Assembly (NCBI GenBank): GCA_009746045.1
Contig: RPFO01000086.1
Coordinates: 592,732-656,731 of the forward strand
Length of the DNA: 64,000 nucleotides
From: Mesostigma viride
Lineage: Eukaryota; Streptophyta; Mesostigmatophyceae; Mesostigmatales; Mesostigmataceae
Direction of reading: 5' to 3'
Shown: positions 14,501 through 28,266 of the stretch, piece by piece
Layout: every line of letters starts with the position of its first letter
Position numbering within the stretch: the first letter of the stretch is position 1
Position numbers and translations under genes: made by a program
The notes under the pieces: generated by a model
What the model saw: the letters and a program-made list of their open reading frames with translations, nothing else
What the model was told of the DNA's origin: nothing
Databases searched by the model: none

Positions 14501-17500
14501 CAAGTATGCTACGATACTCCTATGCTACTATATCAAGTATGCTACGATACTCCTATGCTACTATATCAAGTGTGCTACGATACTCATTCCTCCCCATGTA
14601 TCCCTTCATACTATATCAAGTATGCTACGATACTCATTCCTCCCCGTGTATCCCTTCATACTATATCAAGTATGCTACGATACCCCTATGCTACTATATC
14701 AAGTATGCTACGATACTCATCCCTCCCCATGTATCCCTTCATACTATATCAAGTATGCTACGATACTCCTATGCTACTATATCAAGTATGCTACGATACT
14801 CCTATGCTACTATATCAAGTATGCTACGATACTCATTCCTCCCCATGTATCCCTTCATACTATATCAAGTATGCTACGATACTCCTATGCTACTATATCA
14901 AGTATGCTACGATACTCATCCCTCCCCATGTATCCCTTCATACTATATCAAGTATGGTACGATACTCCTATGCTACTATATCAAGTATGCTACGATACTC
15001 ATTCCTCCCCGTGTATCACTTCATACTATATCAAGTATGCTACGATACCCCTATGCTACTATATCAAGCATGCTACGATACCCCTATGCTACTATATCAA
15101 GTATGCTACGATACTCCTATGCTACTATATCAAGTATGCTACGATACTCATCCCTCCCCATGTATCCCTTCATACTATATCAAGTATGCTACGATACTCC
15201 TATGCTACTATATCAAGTATGCTACGATACCCCTATGCTACTATATCAAGTATGCTACGATACTCATTCCTCCCCGTGTATCCCTTCATACTATATCAAG
15301 TATGCTACGATACTCCTATGCTACTATATCAAGTATGCTACGATACTCATTCCTCCCCATGTATCCCTTCATACTATATCAAGTATGCTACGATACTCCT
15401 ATGCTACTATATCAAGTGTGCTACGATACTCATCCCTCCCCATGTATCCCTTCATACTATATCAAGTATGCTACGATACTCCTATGCTACTATATCAAGT
15501 ATGCTACGATACTCATTCCTCCCCGTGTATCCCTTCATACTATATCAAGTATGCTACGATACTCCTATGCTACTATATCAAGTGTGCTACGATACTCATT
15601 CCTCCCCGTGTATCCCTTCATACTATATCAAGTATGCTACGATACTCCTATGCTACTATATCAAGTATGCTACGATACTCCTATGCTACTATATCAAGTA
15701 TGCTACGATACTCATTCCTCCCCATGTATCCCTTCATACTATATCAAGTATGCTACGATACTCCTATGCCACTATATCAAGTATGCTACGATACCCCTAT
15801 GCTACTATATCAAGTATGCTACGATACTCATTCCTCCCCATGTATCCCTTCATACTATATCAAGTATGCTACGATACTCCTATGCTACTATATCAAGTGT
15901 GCTACGATACTCATTCCTCCCCGTGTATCCCTTCATACTATATCAAGTATGCTACGATACTCCTATGCCACTATATCAAGTATGCTACGATACTCATCCT
16001 CCCCATGTATCCCTTCATACTATATCAAGTATGCTACGATACTCCTATGCTACTATATCAAGTATGCTACGATACTCATCCCTCCCCGTGTATCCCTTCA
16101 TACTATATCAAGTATGCTACGATACTCCTATGCTACTATATCAAGTATGCTACGATACTCATCCCTCCCCGTGTATCCCTTCATACTATATCAAGTATGC
16201 TACGATACTCCTATGCTACTATATCAAGTGTGCTACGATACTCATTCCTCCCCGTGTATCCCTTCATACTATATCAAGTATGCTACGATACTCCTATGCT
16301 ACTATATCAAGTATGCTACGATACTCCTATGCTACTATATCAAGTATGCTACGATACTCATTCCTCCCCATGTATCCCTTCATACTATATCAAGTATGCT
16401 ACGATACTCCTATGCTACTATATCAAGTATGCTACGATACTCATTCCTCCCCATGTATCCCTTCATACTATATCAAGTATGGTACGATACTCCTATGCTA
16501 CTATATCAAGTATGCTACGATACTCATTCCTCCCCGTGTATCCCTTCATACTATATCAAGTATGCTACGATACTCCTATGCAACTATATCAAGTATGCTA
16601 CGATACTCCTATGCTACTATATCAAGTGTGCTACGATACTCATTCCTCCCCGTGTATCCCTTCATACTATATCAAGTATGCTACGATACTCCTATGCTAC
16701 TATATCAAGTATGCTACGATACTCCTATGCTACTATATCAAGTGTGCTACGATACTCATTCCTCCCCGTGTATCCCTTCATACTATATCAAGTATGCTAC
16801 GATACTCCTGTGCTACTATATCAAGTATGCTACGATACTCCTATGCCACTATATCAAGTATGCTACGATACTCATTCCTCCCCGTGTATCCCTTCATACT
16901 ATATCAAGTATGCTACGATACTCCTATGCTACTATATCAAGTATGCTACGATACTCCTATGCTACTATATCAAGTATGCTACGATACTCATTCCTCCCCG
17001 TGTATCCCTTCATACTATATCAAGTATGCTACGATACTCCTATGCAACTATATCAAGTATGCTACGATACTCCTATGCTACTATATCAAGTGTGCTACGA
17101 TACTCATTCCTCCCCGTGTATCCCTTCATACTATATCAAGTATGCTACGATACTCCTATGCTACTATATCAAGTATGCTACGATACTCCTATGCTACTAT
17201 ATCAAGTGTGCTACGATACTCATTCCTCCCCGTGTATCCCTTCATACTATATCAAGTATGCTACGATACTCCTATGCCACTATATCAAGTATGCTACGAT
17301 ACTCCTATGCTACTATATCAAGTATGCTACGATACTCATCCCTCCCCATGTATCCCTTCATACTATATCAAGTATGCTACGATACTCCTGTGCTACTATA
17401 TCAAGTATGCTACGATACCCCTATGCAACTATATCAAGTATGCTACGATACTCCTATGCTACTATATCAAGTGTGCTACGATACTCATTCCTCCCCGTGT

Positions 17501-20500
17501 ATCCCTTCATACTATATCAAGTATGCTACGATACTCCTATGCTACTATATCAAGTATGCTACGATACTCCTATGCTACTATATCAAGTATGCTACGATAC
17601 TCATCCCTCCCCATGTATCCCTTCATACTATATCAAGTATGCTACGATACTCGTATGCTACTATATCAAGCATGCTACGATACTCCTATGCTACTATATC
17701 AAGTATGCTACGATACTCATTCCTCCCCGTGTATCCCTTCATACTATATCAAGTATGCTACGATACTCCTATGCTACTATATCAAGTATGCTACGATACT
17801 CATTCCTCCCCATGTATCCCTTCATACTATATCAAGTATGCTACGATACTCCTGTGCTACTATATCAAGTATGCTACGATACTCCTATGCTACTATATCA
17901 AGCATGCTACAATACTCATTCCTCCCCATGTATCCCTTCATACTATATCAAGTATGCTACGATACTCCTATGCAACTATATCAAGTATGCTACGATAATC
18001 CTATGCTACTATATCAAGTATGCTACGATACTCACTCCTCCCCATGTATCCCTTCATACTATATCAAGTATGCTACGATACCCCTATGCTACTATATCAA
18101 GTATGCTACGATACTCATTCCTCCCCGTGTATCCCTTCATACTATATCAAGTATGCTACGATACCCCTGTGCTACTATATCAAGTATGCTACGATACTCC
18201 TATGCTACTATATCAAGCATGCTACGATACTCATCCCTCCCCGTGTATCCCTTCATACTATATCAAGTATGCTACGATACTCCTATGCCACTATATCAAG
18301 TATGCTACGATACCCCCATGCTACTATATCAAGTATGCTACGATACCCCTATGCTACTATATCAAGCATGCTACGATACTCATTCCTCCCCATGTATCCC
18401 TTCATACTATATCAAGTATGCTACGATACTCCTATGCAACTATATCAAGTATGCTACGATACTCCTATGCTACTATATCAAGTATGGTACGATACTCATT
18501 CCTCCCCATGTATCCCTTCATACTATATCAAGTATGCTACGATACTCCTATGCTACTATATCAAGTATGCTACGATACCCCTATGCTACTATATCCAGTA
18601 TGCTACGATACTCCTATGCTACTATATCAAGTATGCTACGATACTCATTCCTCCCCATGTATCCCTTCATACTATATCAAGTATGCTACGATACTCATCC
18701 CTCCCCATGTATCCCTTCATACTATATCAAGTATGCTACGATACTCCTATGCTACTATATCAAGTATGCTACGATACTCATTCCTCCCCATGTATCCCTT
18801 CATACTATATCAAGTATGCTACGATACTCCTATGCTACTATATCAAGTATGCTACGATACTCATTCCTCCCCGTGTATCCCTTCATACTATATCAAGTAT
18901 GCTACGATACTCCTATGCAACTATATCAAGTATGCTACGATACTCCTATGCTACTATATCAAGCATGCTACGATACTCATTCCTCCCCATGTATCCCTTC
19001 ATACTATATCAAGTATGCTACGATACTCCTATGCTACTATATCAAGTATGCTACGATACTCCTATGCTACTATATCAAGTATGGTACGATACTCCTATGC
19101 AACTATATCAAGTATGCTACGATACTCCTATGCTACTATATCAAGTATGCTACGATACTCATTCCTCCCCATGTATCCCTTCATACTATATCAAGTATGG
19201 TACGATACTCCTATGCTACTATATCAAGTATGCTACGATACTCATTCCTCCCCATGTATCCCTTCATACTATATCAAGTATGCTACGATACTCCTATGCT
19301 ACTATATCAAGTATGCTACGATACTCCTATGCTACTATATCAAGTATGCTACGATACTCATTCCTCCCCGTGTATCCCTTCATACTATATCAAGTATGCT
19401 ACGATACTCCTATGCAACTATATCAAGTATGCTACGATACTCCTATGCTACTATATCAAGTATGCTACGATACTCACTCCTCCCCATGTATCCCTTCATA
19501 CTATATCAAGTATGCTACGATACCCCTATGCTACTATATCAAGTATGCTACGATACTCCTATGCTACTATATCAAGTATGCTACGATACTCATTCCTCCC
19601 CGTGTATCCCTTCATACTATATCAAGTATGCTACGATACTCCTATGCTACTATATCAAGTATGCTACGATACTCCTATGCTACTATATCAAGTATGCTAC
19701 GATACTCATCCCTCCCCATGTATCCCTTCATACTATATCAAGTATACTACGATACTCCTATGCCACTATATCAAGTATGCTACGATACTCCTATGCTACT
19801 ATATCAAGTATGCTACGATACTCATTCCTCCCCATGTATCCCTTCATACTATATCAAGCATGCTACGATACTCCTGTGCTACTATATCAAGTATGCTACG
19901 ATACTCCTATGCTACTATATCAAGTATGCTACGATACCCCTATGCTACTATATCAAGTATGCTACGATACTCATTCCTCCCCATGTATCCCTTCATACTA
20001 TATCAAGTATGCTACGATACTCCTATGCTACTATATCAAGTATGCTACGATACTCATTCCTCCCCCATGTATCCTTTCATACTTTATGTGTGGTGGGAGC
20101 AGGTGGCTGACGACGGCCGGCTGGATGGACAAGTACATCCGATTCGCAGGCCTGGTGAGTGGCACGCTGCAAGGCTGTAGAGGGAGGCGTCTAGATGCTG
20201 GTGCGCATCTGCTGGTAATGCTGGGGGTGGGAGTCAGCTGCTATCAGTTTAAGGAGGAATGAAAGGGCTCTGCAGGCCTTACATGCAGCTCCGCATCCGC
20301 CTGATCCAGCAAGGTGGTGGCGGTAGCAGCCTCTGCCGCTGCTTTTATTGTTGCATGCTTTTTTAACGCTGCGAATACAGAAGGAGTTTTTTTAAAAAAT
20401 AATTCAACAAGCCGTTTAGAGGTCTCTTGATGGCAAATACCGCGCCTGGGTATATTGGTGTAAGTGCATGTAATGCCGTTGCGCCGCAAGCAGCTTCGAG

Positions 20501-23500
20501 GGGGCATCAGCGGCTTATTTGCATACCCCACGTACACCCACCGTGGGGCCTTGCATGCGGAGTACCGAATGGGTAGCACCGCCTGAGCTCTTAGGCAACG
20601 TGCCGATGGGGTAGGCGGACTTGCGGGACGGGGACACCGGGTAGCCCGGCTCCTTGTGGATTAAAAACAGGTCAGATGTTTGGCAAGTGGCAGAAAGTGT
20701 GCTGCAGCCGGTAGTTTTATGACAGGCCGCGCCATCGCAGGCTGGAGCCAGGGCAAGAGAGACCTGCGATAATGGTGCCAATCGGCCGTGGATGCCGGTG
20801 GCACATGGTCATGCCACCGCCAGACCCCTTCGTGGTAGCGCAGTGTCCAAACTGTCCTGTTCACGGACGCCAGCATGCCTATGGTTGGCCAGTGCATGCC
20901 ATGATACGGCCCCCTTATTGCTCGCGCTTGACTGTGCCCCGTCCTTGCCCGCATCTGTGGCCGGTGTTCACTGTCCTGTGTTTGCAGGGCAAGTCCCTGT
21001 ACGCATTCGCAAAGTTGTACGCCACCAACAAGGGGTTCAGCTTAAAAGGATTTAAGTCGGAGTCCTCCGACCTCTACCAGGAGGTGGGCGCCCCACACCC
21101 TGGCAACGCACAAGGCTGGTGACTCATCACCAGGCTGCCTCATATATATATACCTGCCATGCTGGACTTAGTTGATAAATTCCTTTGTGGTAGTTGACAG
21201 TTGGAGGTCAAGGGTAGTACCGATTGAGAATACAAGCCCGTGATGCTTAAATTGTGCGCAAGGCTGCTCCCGGTCATCACCATTCGCTTTAAAAATATAT
21301 GGCATGATCATCAGGTCCATAGTCCATGTGCCGGGTGCCGGGTGCCGCACACATAGTGCATGAGCTGCATCTCTAGCCGGCCCCTCACGACCTCACCATG
21401 GCAGAGCCACTTCGATCAAATGGTTTGGTCTTAATATCGTAGCCGACCTCCACATGTACTTTCGCATCCCCCTTCCTCACCATCATTAGTTACGAAATTG
21501 TGCTCACTATTACCATTATTTCAGAGGTTCTGCTATATGCGTGCTGCCTCGTCACTCGTCTCGCTTGTTCGCTCCATGTGCGTTGAGTGCTCACCTTACG
21601 TGCGCGTGACATGCCGCGGCATCCCCCATGCACACCCCTGCAGATGAACAACGCGCTCGCGGAGGGAGACCTGAGCCGGCTGCGCGACACCTGTACCGAG
21701 GTGCTCCTTGGGGTGAGTGGCCTCCCCTCCCTGCAAAGCCACCATTTCGGCAGTCGGAAGCCTGGCCATGCTGGGGTTGGGAACAGTGGAAGGTGTGTAC
21801 TCTGTTTCATAAAGGCCATGACCTGACCTAGAACAGCTAATATGTCCTATTATACCTGAGATCTAAGCTCCTCGACTCCCAGTTACCTGGAAATCACATC
21901 GCACCATTAAATTCACATGACCACAATCAATCATGCCCTTGCCAAACTGCTGCTGGCCCCTGCATTTCTGAGGGGCAGCAGCATTTTCCCAGGTGCTTCC
22001 CACCAAGGGTTTTCCCGCATACACTCGAGTGCATGGCCACGCAAGTTCCCAGCAGGCAGCATCCCTCGTTGCTGCACCCGTTGCTGCTGTGGGATGGCCA
22101 TGGGGTAGCCATGGGTCCATCATCCACGTTTATGCCAGCAACCATAAGTCGTCCTCATGCCTGGGTCGTCCTGCTCATGCCTGTGAGCTTCCTCCGTCAC
22201 TTTTGGGTACTGGCCGGCGGCAGAGAGCTGCCGATCGGCCCTGACTGTACCCTTGCGCACTCTGCTAATATAAGAGCAGGGGAAGACCTCCCTTGTTCCG
22301 CCGCATATTTTTCACGTGTATTCCAACGTGTTGCATAGCTCTCACTCTCCCTGATCCCTGCCGGTACCTCCTGCCTGCCTTGGTCACGTCTGTCCCCCTG
22401 AATCCCGGGACCACGTGATGCCCATGCACACAGCACATATCCACGGAGCTGAAACGGCGCAAGGCGGCCGGCTGGACGAATGTCAAGTGGAAGCTGCTGG
22501 GCATGGACGCGGTCAAAGTGCTGCAGGCGCGCATGGTGGGTGGTGACATGTGCCAGTGATCAACCAGGGGTGGAATGGGGTGCTGGTGGAACGGATATTG
22601 ACGTCGCAGGCAGCGCTACTTACCATGGACAAATCGGTAGGCCATCTGCACAACAAGCGGAATCCAACCCCCCCCCACACACACACATTGGGTCCCCATG
22701 TAGGGGTTCCTTGCGATGCGATTGTGGTGCTGCACGCGCCAGCTATCCATGATCGTTGTTCTGCCGTGCCGCCTGCTGCGGCTGCATGACAAGCACCTGC
22801 TGCTTTGTGGTGGTCAGCAGGGGGACAGGGCACGTATTCTGGTGTGCTGGTCCCTGGTGGCGTCGGACCTGACCTGCGTGCTGTGCTTTTCTGGAGGCAG
22901 CCAATGTGGACAGTATCATACCAAAACATGACCAGTGGCTGCTTGATGCAGACATCTTGTGCCTGGCAAGCCAGGTTGTCGCAAACCACTGGCCCACACG
23001 AAATGGTTTCTCTGTGTGTGTCCCTTGCTCGTCCCTGTACGGGAACGCTGTCTTGTGCGCGTCCCTGGACAGATCGCGATCTCCAAGGAGAATCCCGACG
23101 AGCATGCCTTTGTGCAGGTCACTGTACTGTACAAGGCGCGGCAGGTGAGGGTCGCCAGCACTGTGTAGGGCGCTCTCCCTGCGTGTGTTTTAGTGCCCAG
23201 CAGCAACTCCCTTGACCTTCAAGTGACTATGATGAGAGAGAGCCAGCTACTACAAAGGCCCCTGCCGAAGGCTCCAAGGAGTGATTGCACGGCACGGGGC
23301 AGCGGTCGACAAAGATGCATAATGGCGCTCTGTGCCGATAGCTTCACCTATGCGCATGCCACAAGCAGCCACTTGTTTGCTCGTGTGAGCTGTGTGCTGA
23401 TGCTGTGGGACATTGTGTGAGAAGGACACATTCAGATACTTGTATGCAATCTGCTGGCGATTGTTTCTGTTTGTCGGAAACCCTTGTGTGATCTCTATGG

Positions 23501-25152
23501 TCATCTTGTGTTGTTGCCACGTATCGCCAAGTCTTTGCAGGTGTGCTGGGAAGCGCTGAACCCGTGCTACTGTGCAATCTGAGCGGTGGGAGGCGCTGTC
23601 CGTGTACATGCCAGAGATGCATCCTTGTCGCATGTTCAGGGCGTTGGCTCACTTGCATGGCGCACCTATCTCTCATATCTGCGTACCACATCCGTCGGCG
23701 ATGAAGCAACTGCCTGTTGCGTCCCCTTTTAAACGAATGCCTGGATCCAGCGCGCCTTTTGAGATGCACGAATACAATAACGATCCCGTAGGTCGGCTTG
23801 TCGTCAAGGATCGGTGACAGCCGTGCTCTGATGCTTTTTTCAAATGCTACCTGACAGCACCTGGTGTTAGCTAATGCTGGCGTCCCTACGGTGCATCTCG
23901 CCATATCCCATCGCCGCCACGTGCAGTCATTTGCGGTGTACGACAAGAAAGGCGACCACATCATGGGGGACCCTGAAGCGGAGGTGAGCGCCACCTGTCA
24001 CCATGCCACAGTCTGTCGCATCATGCCATCCTCCATCACATTCTTTTACCGTCTGGCAGAGAAGGTTGGGGACGGCCGCACCCATAACCAAGGGAGGCCG
24101 CCTCGCACAGGGGTGGATCTGTTCTACGAGGGCTAGCCCTGGTCCTCATACCTATTTTAATAAATACCTCATACCTATATTATCCTACTCCGTATGTCAT
24201 GTATCAAATAAGGATTACTAATGGAGTAGTGCAGTGTCTATAGGTGGCCATGTCTGGAGCGCTGGCGCTGGTTGCTGTCACCATACGGCCACGCTGCTGG
24301 AGACGTCATGCGTGGTTCTGCTTTACATGCAGCTTGTTTGCTCGCTTGACCCATCATCAACTCTGGTACATGCATCCCCCCGTACTTTGGCGGTTCGGCG
24401 TGTTAAACCCACTTGGCAGTGCTGAGTATGCCGCAGAACATGGGGTGGTATCTGTGGAGGGTGACAGTATCAGTTTTCCCCCAGGGGCAGTGCTGCGATA
24501 GGAGTTTGCACGCTAGCCAAGGCTGCAGTCCCTCCCGCGGCTGCTCCCGCGGTCGGATGCGCAGGCGCAGGGATCTTGGGCCCGTTGAGCCGCAATGGGC
24601 CTCAACAGGCTGGCCAGCTGCCAACATGCACGGCAGAGCCGGCTTCTACCATGCACGGTTGAGCTGCGTCCAAGTGCGTCTCTGTTTGTGTAGTGGGCTT
24701 TGTGGTGTCTTGACTCACAAGCAGTCAGTCCAGCATCGCTCATCCCATGCGCACGCTGGCCGCTGGCACATGGCAGGTCGGTGATGTTTCTGCATGTGAC
24801 CCTCCAGCAGTCAGCACGGTTATCCTTCGCGATGCAATAGTTGCTCTGGCTTGCTGGCGTACCTGCTGTCTGCTGGCACCTGCTGGCATCTGCTGGTCTC
24901 ACACATTCGGATGTTCCTCCTGGGACATGGGTACCATGCTTTTGCTGCTGACGTGAGCGTGGCTGTGACTCATTTGCCCCGGGCTTGTTCTGGCCTCCCT
25001 GTTTGTGTCTGTCACTATATGACTACACATACATACTAAATGGATGTGACTACCATTGCTGCCGGCGCCAGCTCAAAGTGCATGACTACTGGGTGTTGGA
25101 AAAACCGCTCAAGGGGGGGCGGTGGCGCGTGTGCGCGCGGCTGACCATCTAA
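5501..25152 (+). CDS. Mitochondrial ribosomal protein mL45 / Tim44-domain protein
   Basis: Probable mitoribosomal large-subunit protein of the mL45/Mba1 family, which tethers the ribosome to the inner membrane. Nine exons: 5501-5737, 6535-6635, 20103-20154, 20988-21083, 21644-21712, 22434-22535, 23073-23144, 23927-23983 and 25078-25152; 286 residues. All junctions are GT-AG and in phase. The Tim44-like domain runs from about residue 145: SLYAFAKLYATNKGF, NNALAEGDLSRLRDT, GWTNVKWKLLGMDAVKVLQ, HAFVQVTVLYKARQ, SFAVYDKKGDHIMGD, and the end VHDYWVLEKPLKGGRWRV, which parallels the human mL45 order. Exon 1 is less certain: it is arginine-rich and ends in a presequence-like FSQQYSTQ, and it joins exon 2 in phase. 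A first exon nearer exon 2, such as ATG at 6284, cannot be excluded. Intron 2 is 13,467 bases long and carries a giant minisatellite. Confidence 0.85.
7114..20084 (+). repeat. 13-kb minisatellite of 33-bp and 50-bp units
   Basis: A near-continuous array of two unit types sharing a core that reads ATATCAAGTATGCTACGATA. The short unit is 33 bp (starts CTATGCTACT, ends ATACTC). The long unit is 50 bp (starts ATCCCTCCCC, contains GTATCCCTTCAT, ends ATACTC). One long unit is followed by one to four short units, over and over. Dividing the array length suggests about 130 long and 200 short units; this is an estimate, not a count. Variants are single-base changes, for example CATGTATCC, CGTGTATCC or CATCTATCC in the long unit. 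The array lies wholly inside intron 2 of the mL45-like gene and stops 18 bases before the acceptor. No stop codon occurs in any forward frame of either unit, so very long open frames appear. They are a by-product of the repeat. Confidence 0.97.
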
Positions 25153-26320
25153 AAAGCTACTGGCAAACCGGAAGGATTCACCAGGGCTGCTCAAGGAAAG
25201 ACCCCTGCTGTCACGCTGATGTACACGGAGTGGCCCCTTTGGCCGATGGCAGCTTGGCCCTGACACATGGGGTATTTATCCGAGCATTCAGGATGCCTGC
25301 GTGAGCCATGGGCAGCGGCACCCGTTGGTGCCGTTTGCCAGCTTTTGCCGTCACCAGCTTGATATACGCAGGGGGGGGGATCCACCCCGCCCCCGTCCTG
25401 TGGGGCACACGCGTGTGGCAGCTCGCCCTCCTGTCTCTGCGCAAGGCTGCCCTGGCGTTCGCTGTGCTGTCAGTTGCGGGGCGGTTTGCGGGGCACCGAG
25501 TGGTGTCGGTGCCGGCTGCCATCATATGCAGCTAGCAGGCTCATGCGAATCACAAACTAGCCGTTGGCTTGGAGGATACTCGCTTCCCTGCACGGCGTGG
25601 GTGGAACGGCGTGGGTGGGGCGGCCATCGTGGAGCAGAGGAGGCTGGCAGGGTGGTGCGAACCCGTAATTGCCGAGCAACTTGATAGCCTCAACGACGCA
25701 TCGGCGAGTGACTAGCGGGATGGCCGCACGAAGTCACAAGTCCTTGGAATTCCTCCCCTCAAAACGATGAGCGGCCAAGTGCTCATGGCATGCAGAGACA
25801 GTAAGGCATGGGCGGGACAGGGGACAGGGAAATCAGCCCAGGCATACAGGGGGAGCCAACGGCACGTAGAATGGAGCTTGTCCAGCCTACTCCTTCCTTC
25901 CATGATGTAGGGAGAGCCAAGGAAAGTGTTCCTCCCTTGTTTCGCCAGGCCATGCAGCTTAAAGTGCACGCCTTGTCAGAGCCAACAGCCTACAATGTTT
26001 ATAGTGACTTTGGACGTAGGTTTATTCTGGGTTCCAGGGGCAAATGGGGCTGTTCACATCCGGAATTCGAAACAGCATTTGTGCGATCTAGCTGAATGAA
26101 CATTTGAACGTGCCTTGCAAGCAAGAGCAGGCAGATGCTTGTTGTCTGCCATGCACAATCATGATGAACACAATGGTCTCTTTGACAATGGTCATCCTTG
26201 CACGTTACCTAATTTGCACTGTTATCCTTGCATGGCACTGGCTAGTGCAGGGAGATGGACGTATGGATTACCTCGTCTGGCTGGCCATGTACTTGGGCCG
26301 AATCATTCTCGATCTATGTA

Positions 26321-26579
<259 letters not shown>

Positions 26580-27186
26580 TCGATCCCACGCCGGTCATAT
26601 CCAGACAGATTTTTTCCTCGATATCCAGACAGAGATTGCACAGCGGAGATATTGTAGAAAGTTGGTGCGAGAGGTCCCCAGTTCGATTCCGGTCGGATTC
26701 ATTTGCAGATCACGTTTTCCGCGTTTTCCGCGGACCGGCACTGAACGCAAATGGTTTTCACCTTTGCGGCGTGCCCAATCAGAATATTATAGCGGATCTA
26801 TGTACGCACGTGGTCATGCATGTGTTCATGGGATTCGTGAGGACACTGCTGGTCATGCATGCGGGTGCAAATGCGGGGGCCGGTGCATGTGTCACGGCAT
26901 GCATGCATGTGCATGTCGATATCATTCATCTTAAATAGTATGTGACATATACTGATCACATGGGTATACGTAAAAAAGGCCGGAACCGTCGCGCGATCGA
27001 CCCCTATAACATCAACCATACAAAACCTACTGTGCATGTATATACATTTGCAACTAATGATTGAGGCTCATGTGCACAAGCCTCTATAGCTCGTGATAAT
27101 TAATGGTCTCATTCATTGCATCATGCACCTCTTCGATCTATTGTGTGCGAAAACGATATGCGTGCACACCCCTTTTTTTGAGCACC

Positions 27187-27534
27187 ATGGGTAATACAAA
27201 AGTTGTTTGTAACTATTTGAGGTATTTCATCCCAAAGATAATGCCTGAGAGGCTGTGCATGCAAACCATGCGCGCAGATGACAGACAAGTGCTAAAAGAT
27301 TGTCACATTGATTTCCACATGCCCTACATGGTCACCACAAACTATCACAGCCATGGGACTGTAATGCTCAAAAGTGCCATGCGGTGCACCACAAAGTGTG
27401 CTGCAGTTCCAGGGGCAACACAGCCTGTTGCAATTCATGGTGTGGCATTAATAAATAACCGGCATGGGAATGCCGTGGTGCCCAACATGAATGCATGGTT
27501 GACACAAAGTCAACAGGACGTAAGACATTCCTAA
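27187..27534 (+). CDS. Unrecognised small open frame, 115 residues
   Basis: ATG at 27187 opens a 115-residue frame that starts MGNTKVVCNYLRYFIPK and ends QSQQDVRHS. It is rich in Met, His and Asn, and its local base composition is more A+T-rich than that of the host exons. No family motif, targeting signal or membrane segment is evident, and no flanking exons can be joined to it. It could be a chance open frame or a remnant of a mobile element. I assign no function. Confidence 0.15.
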   Translation: MGNTKVVCNYLRYFIPKIMPERLCMQTMRADDRQVLKDCHIDFHMPYMVTTNYHSHGTVMLKSAMRCTTKCAAVPGATQPVAIHGVALINNRHGNAVVPNMNAWLTQSQQDVRHS

Positions 27535-28266
27535 CGAACCGCCCGCGGGAACTACACCGTATGGGAAGCTGCCCCTCTGCGGAGTCACCCCCGTGGAATG
27601 CAGACGAATCTTGATGCCGCGCAGGGCTTGCCATGATGGCACTACCTGCTACCAGGCCCTCAAGAGGTTTTCCCTCTGCCTGGCATGCTCCAGGTGCAAA
27701 GGCCCTGCCTGGTCACTGGAGCAGACACCCGAAAGCACCGAGGCATGCAGTAAGCTGAGATGAGCCATGCGGGCTGATTGGGGCCATACCCGCCACACAG
27801 AAAGAGTTGCCGTTTCTCGCACACGCAGGCACTAGCCCCAAGGAGGTCGCCTCTCACATCTGGTCCGCATCTTTGTTTCCAGAGAGTAGCCCTATCCAGG
27901 TCCTTGCTGTGCAAAGGCCCACTCTGGGGAGCCGGAAGCCACATACGTGGCCATCGCCTTACAGCAATCGTGACGTGAGTTGGTGTAGTCTCCATGGCCC
28001 AAGGGCTTGGGCTCGTTCTGCAAGGCTTTAACACTTTTACAGCTGATGGCACCGTTACCTCGGCTGCTCTCTCTATCGCCAACACACTCACAGGCTCAAG
28101 ACACCCTTGGCAGATGGCGTCAAGGGCTACCTGGCTGATGGCGCGGCTACTTGAGGCCAACGGCATATCAAGGGCTACCTATGGCAGACAACACCATTGG
28201 CTGAGGCGATACTTGGGCTACTGTCTTCATCAGCAACAGACTCAAACGCCTTTGCAGCGAAAGGGG

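Noticed and set aside
7114-20084. CRISPR-like array
   Set aside because: There are no unique spacers; units are contiguous tandem copies and the surroundings are eukaryotic intron.
7085-20262. Giant proteins of 3,600-4,400 residues in each forward frame of the array
   Set aside because: All three frames are open because the repeat unit lacks stops, and the array lies inside an intron whose flanking exons join in phase.
26577-26700. tRNA gene suggested by two GTTCGATCC/GTTCGATTCC motifs
   Set aside because: No paired T-stem, acceptor stem or A-box can be drawn around either motif.
27660-28166. 168-residue minus-strand frame
   Set aside because: No motif, no supporting splice partner, and it lies in the convergent 3' flank of the mL40-like gene.
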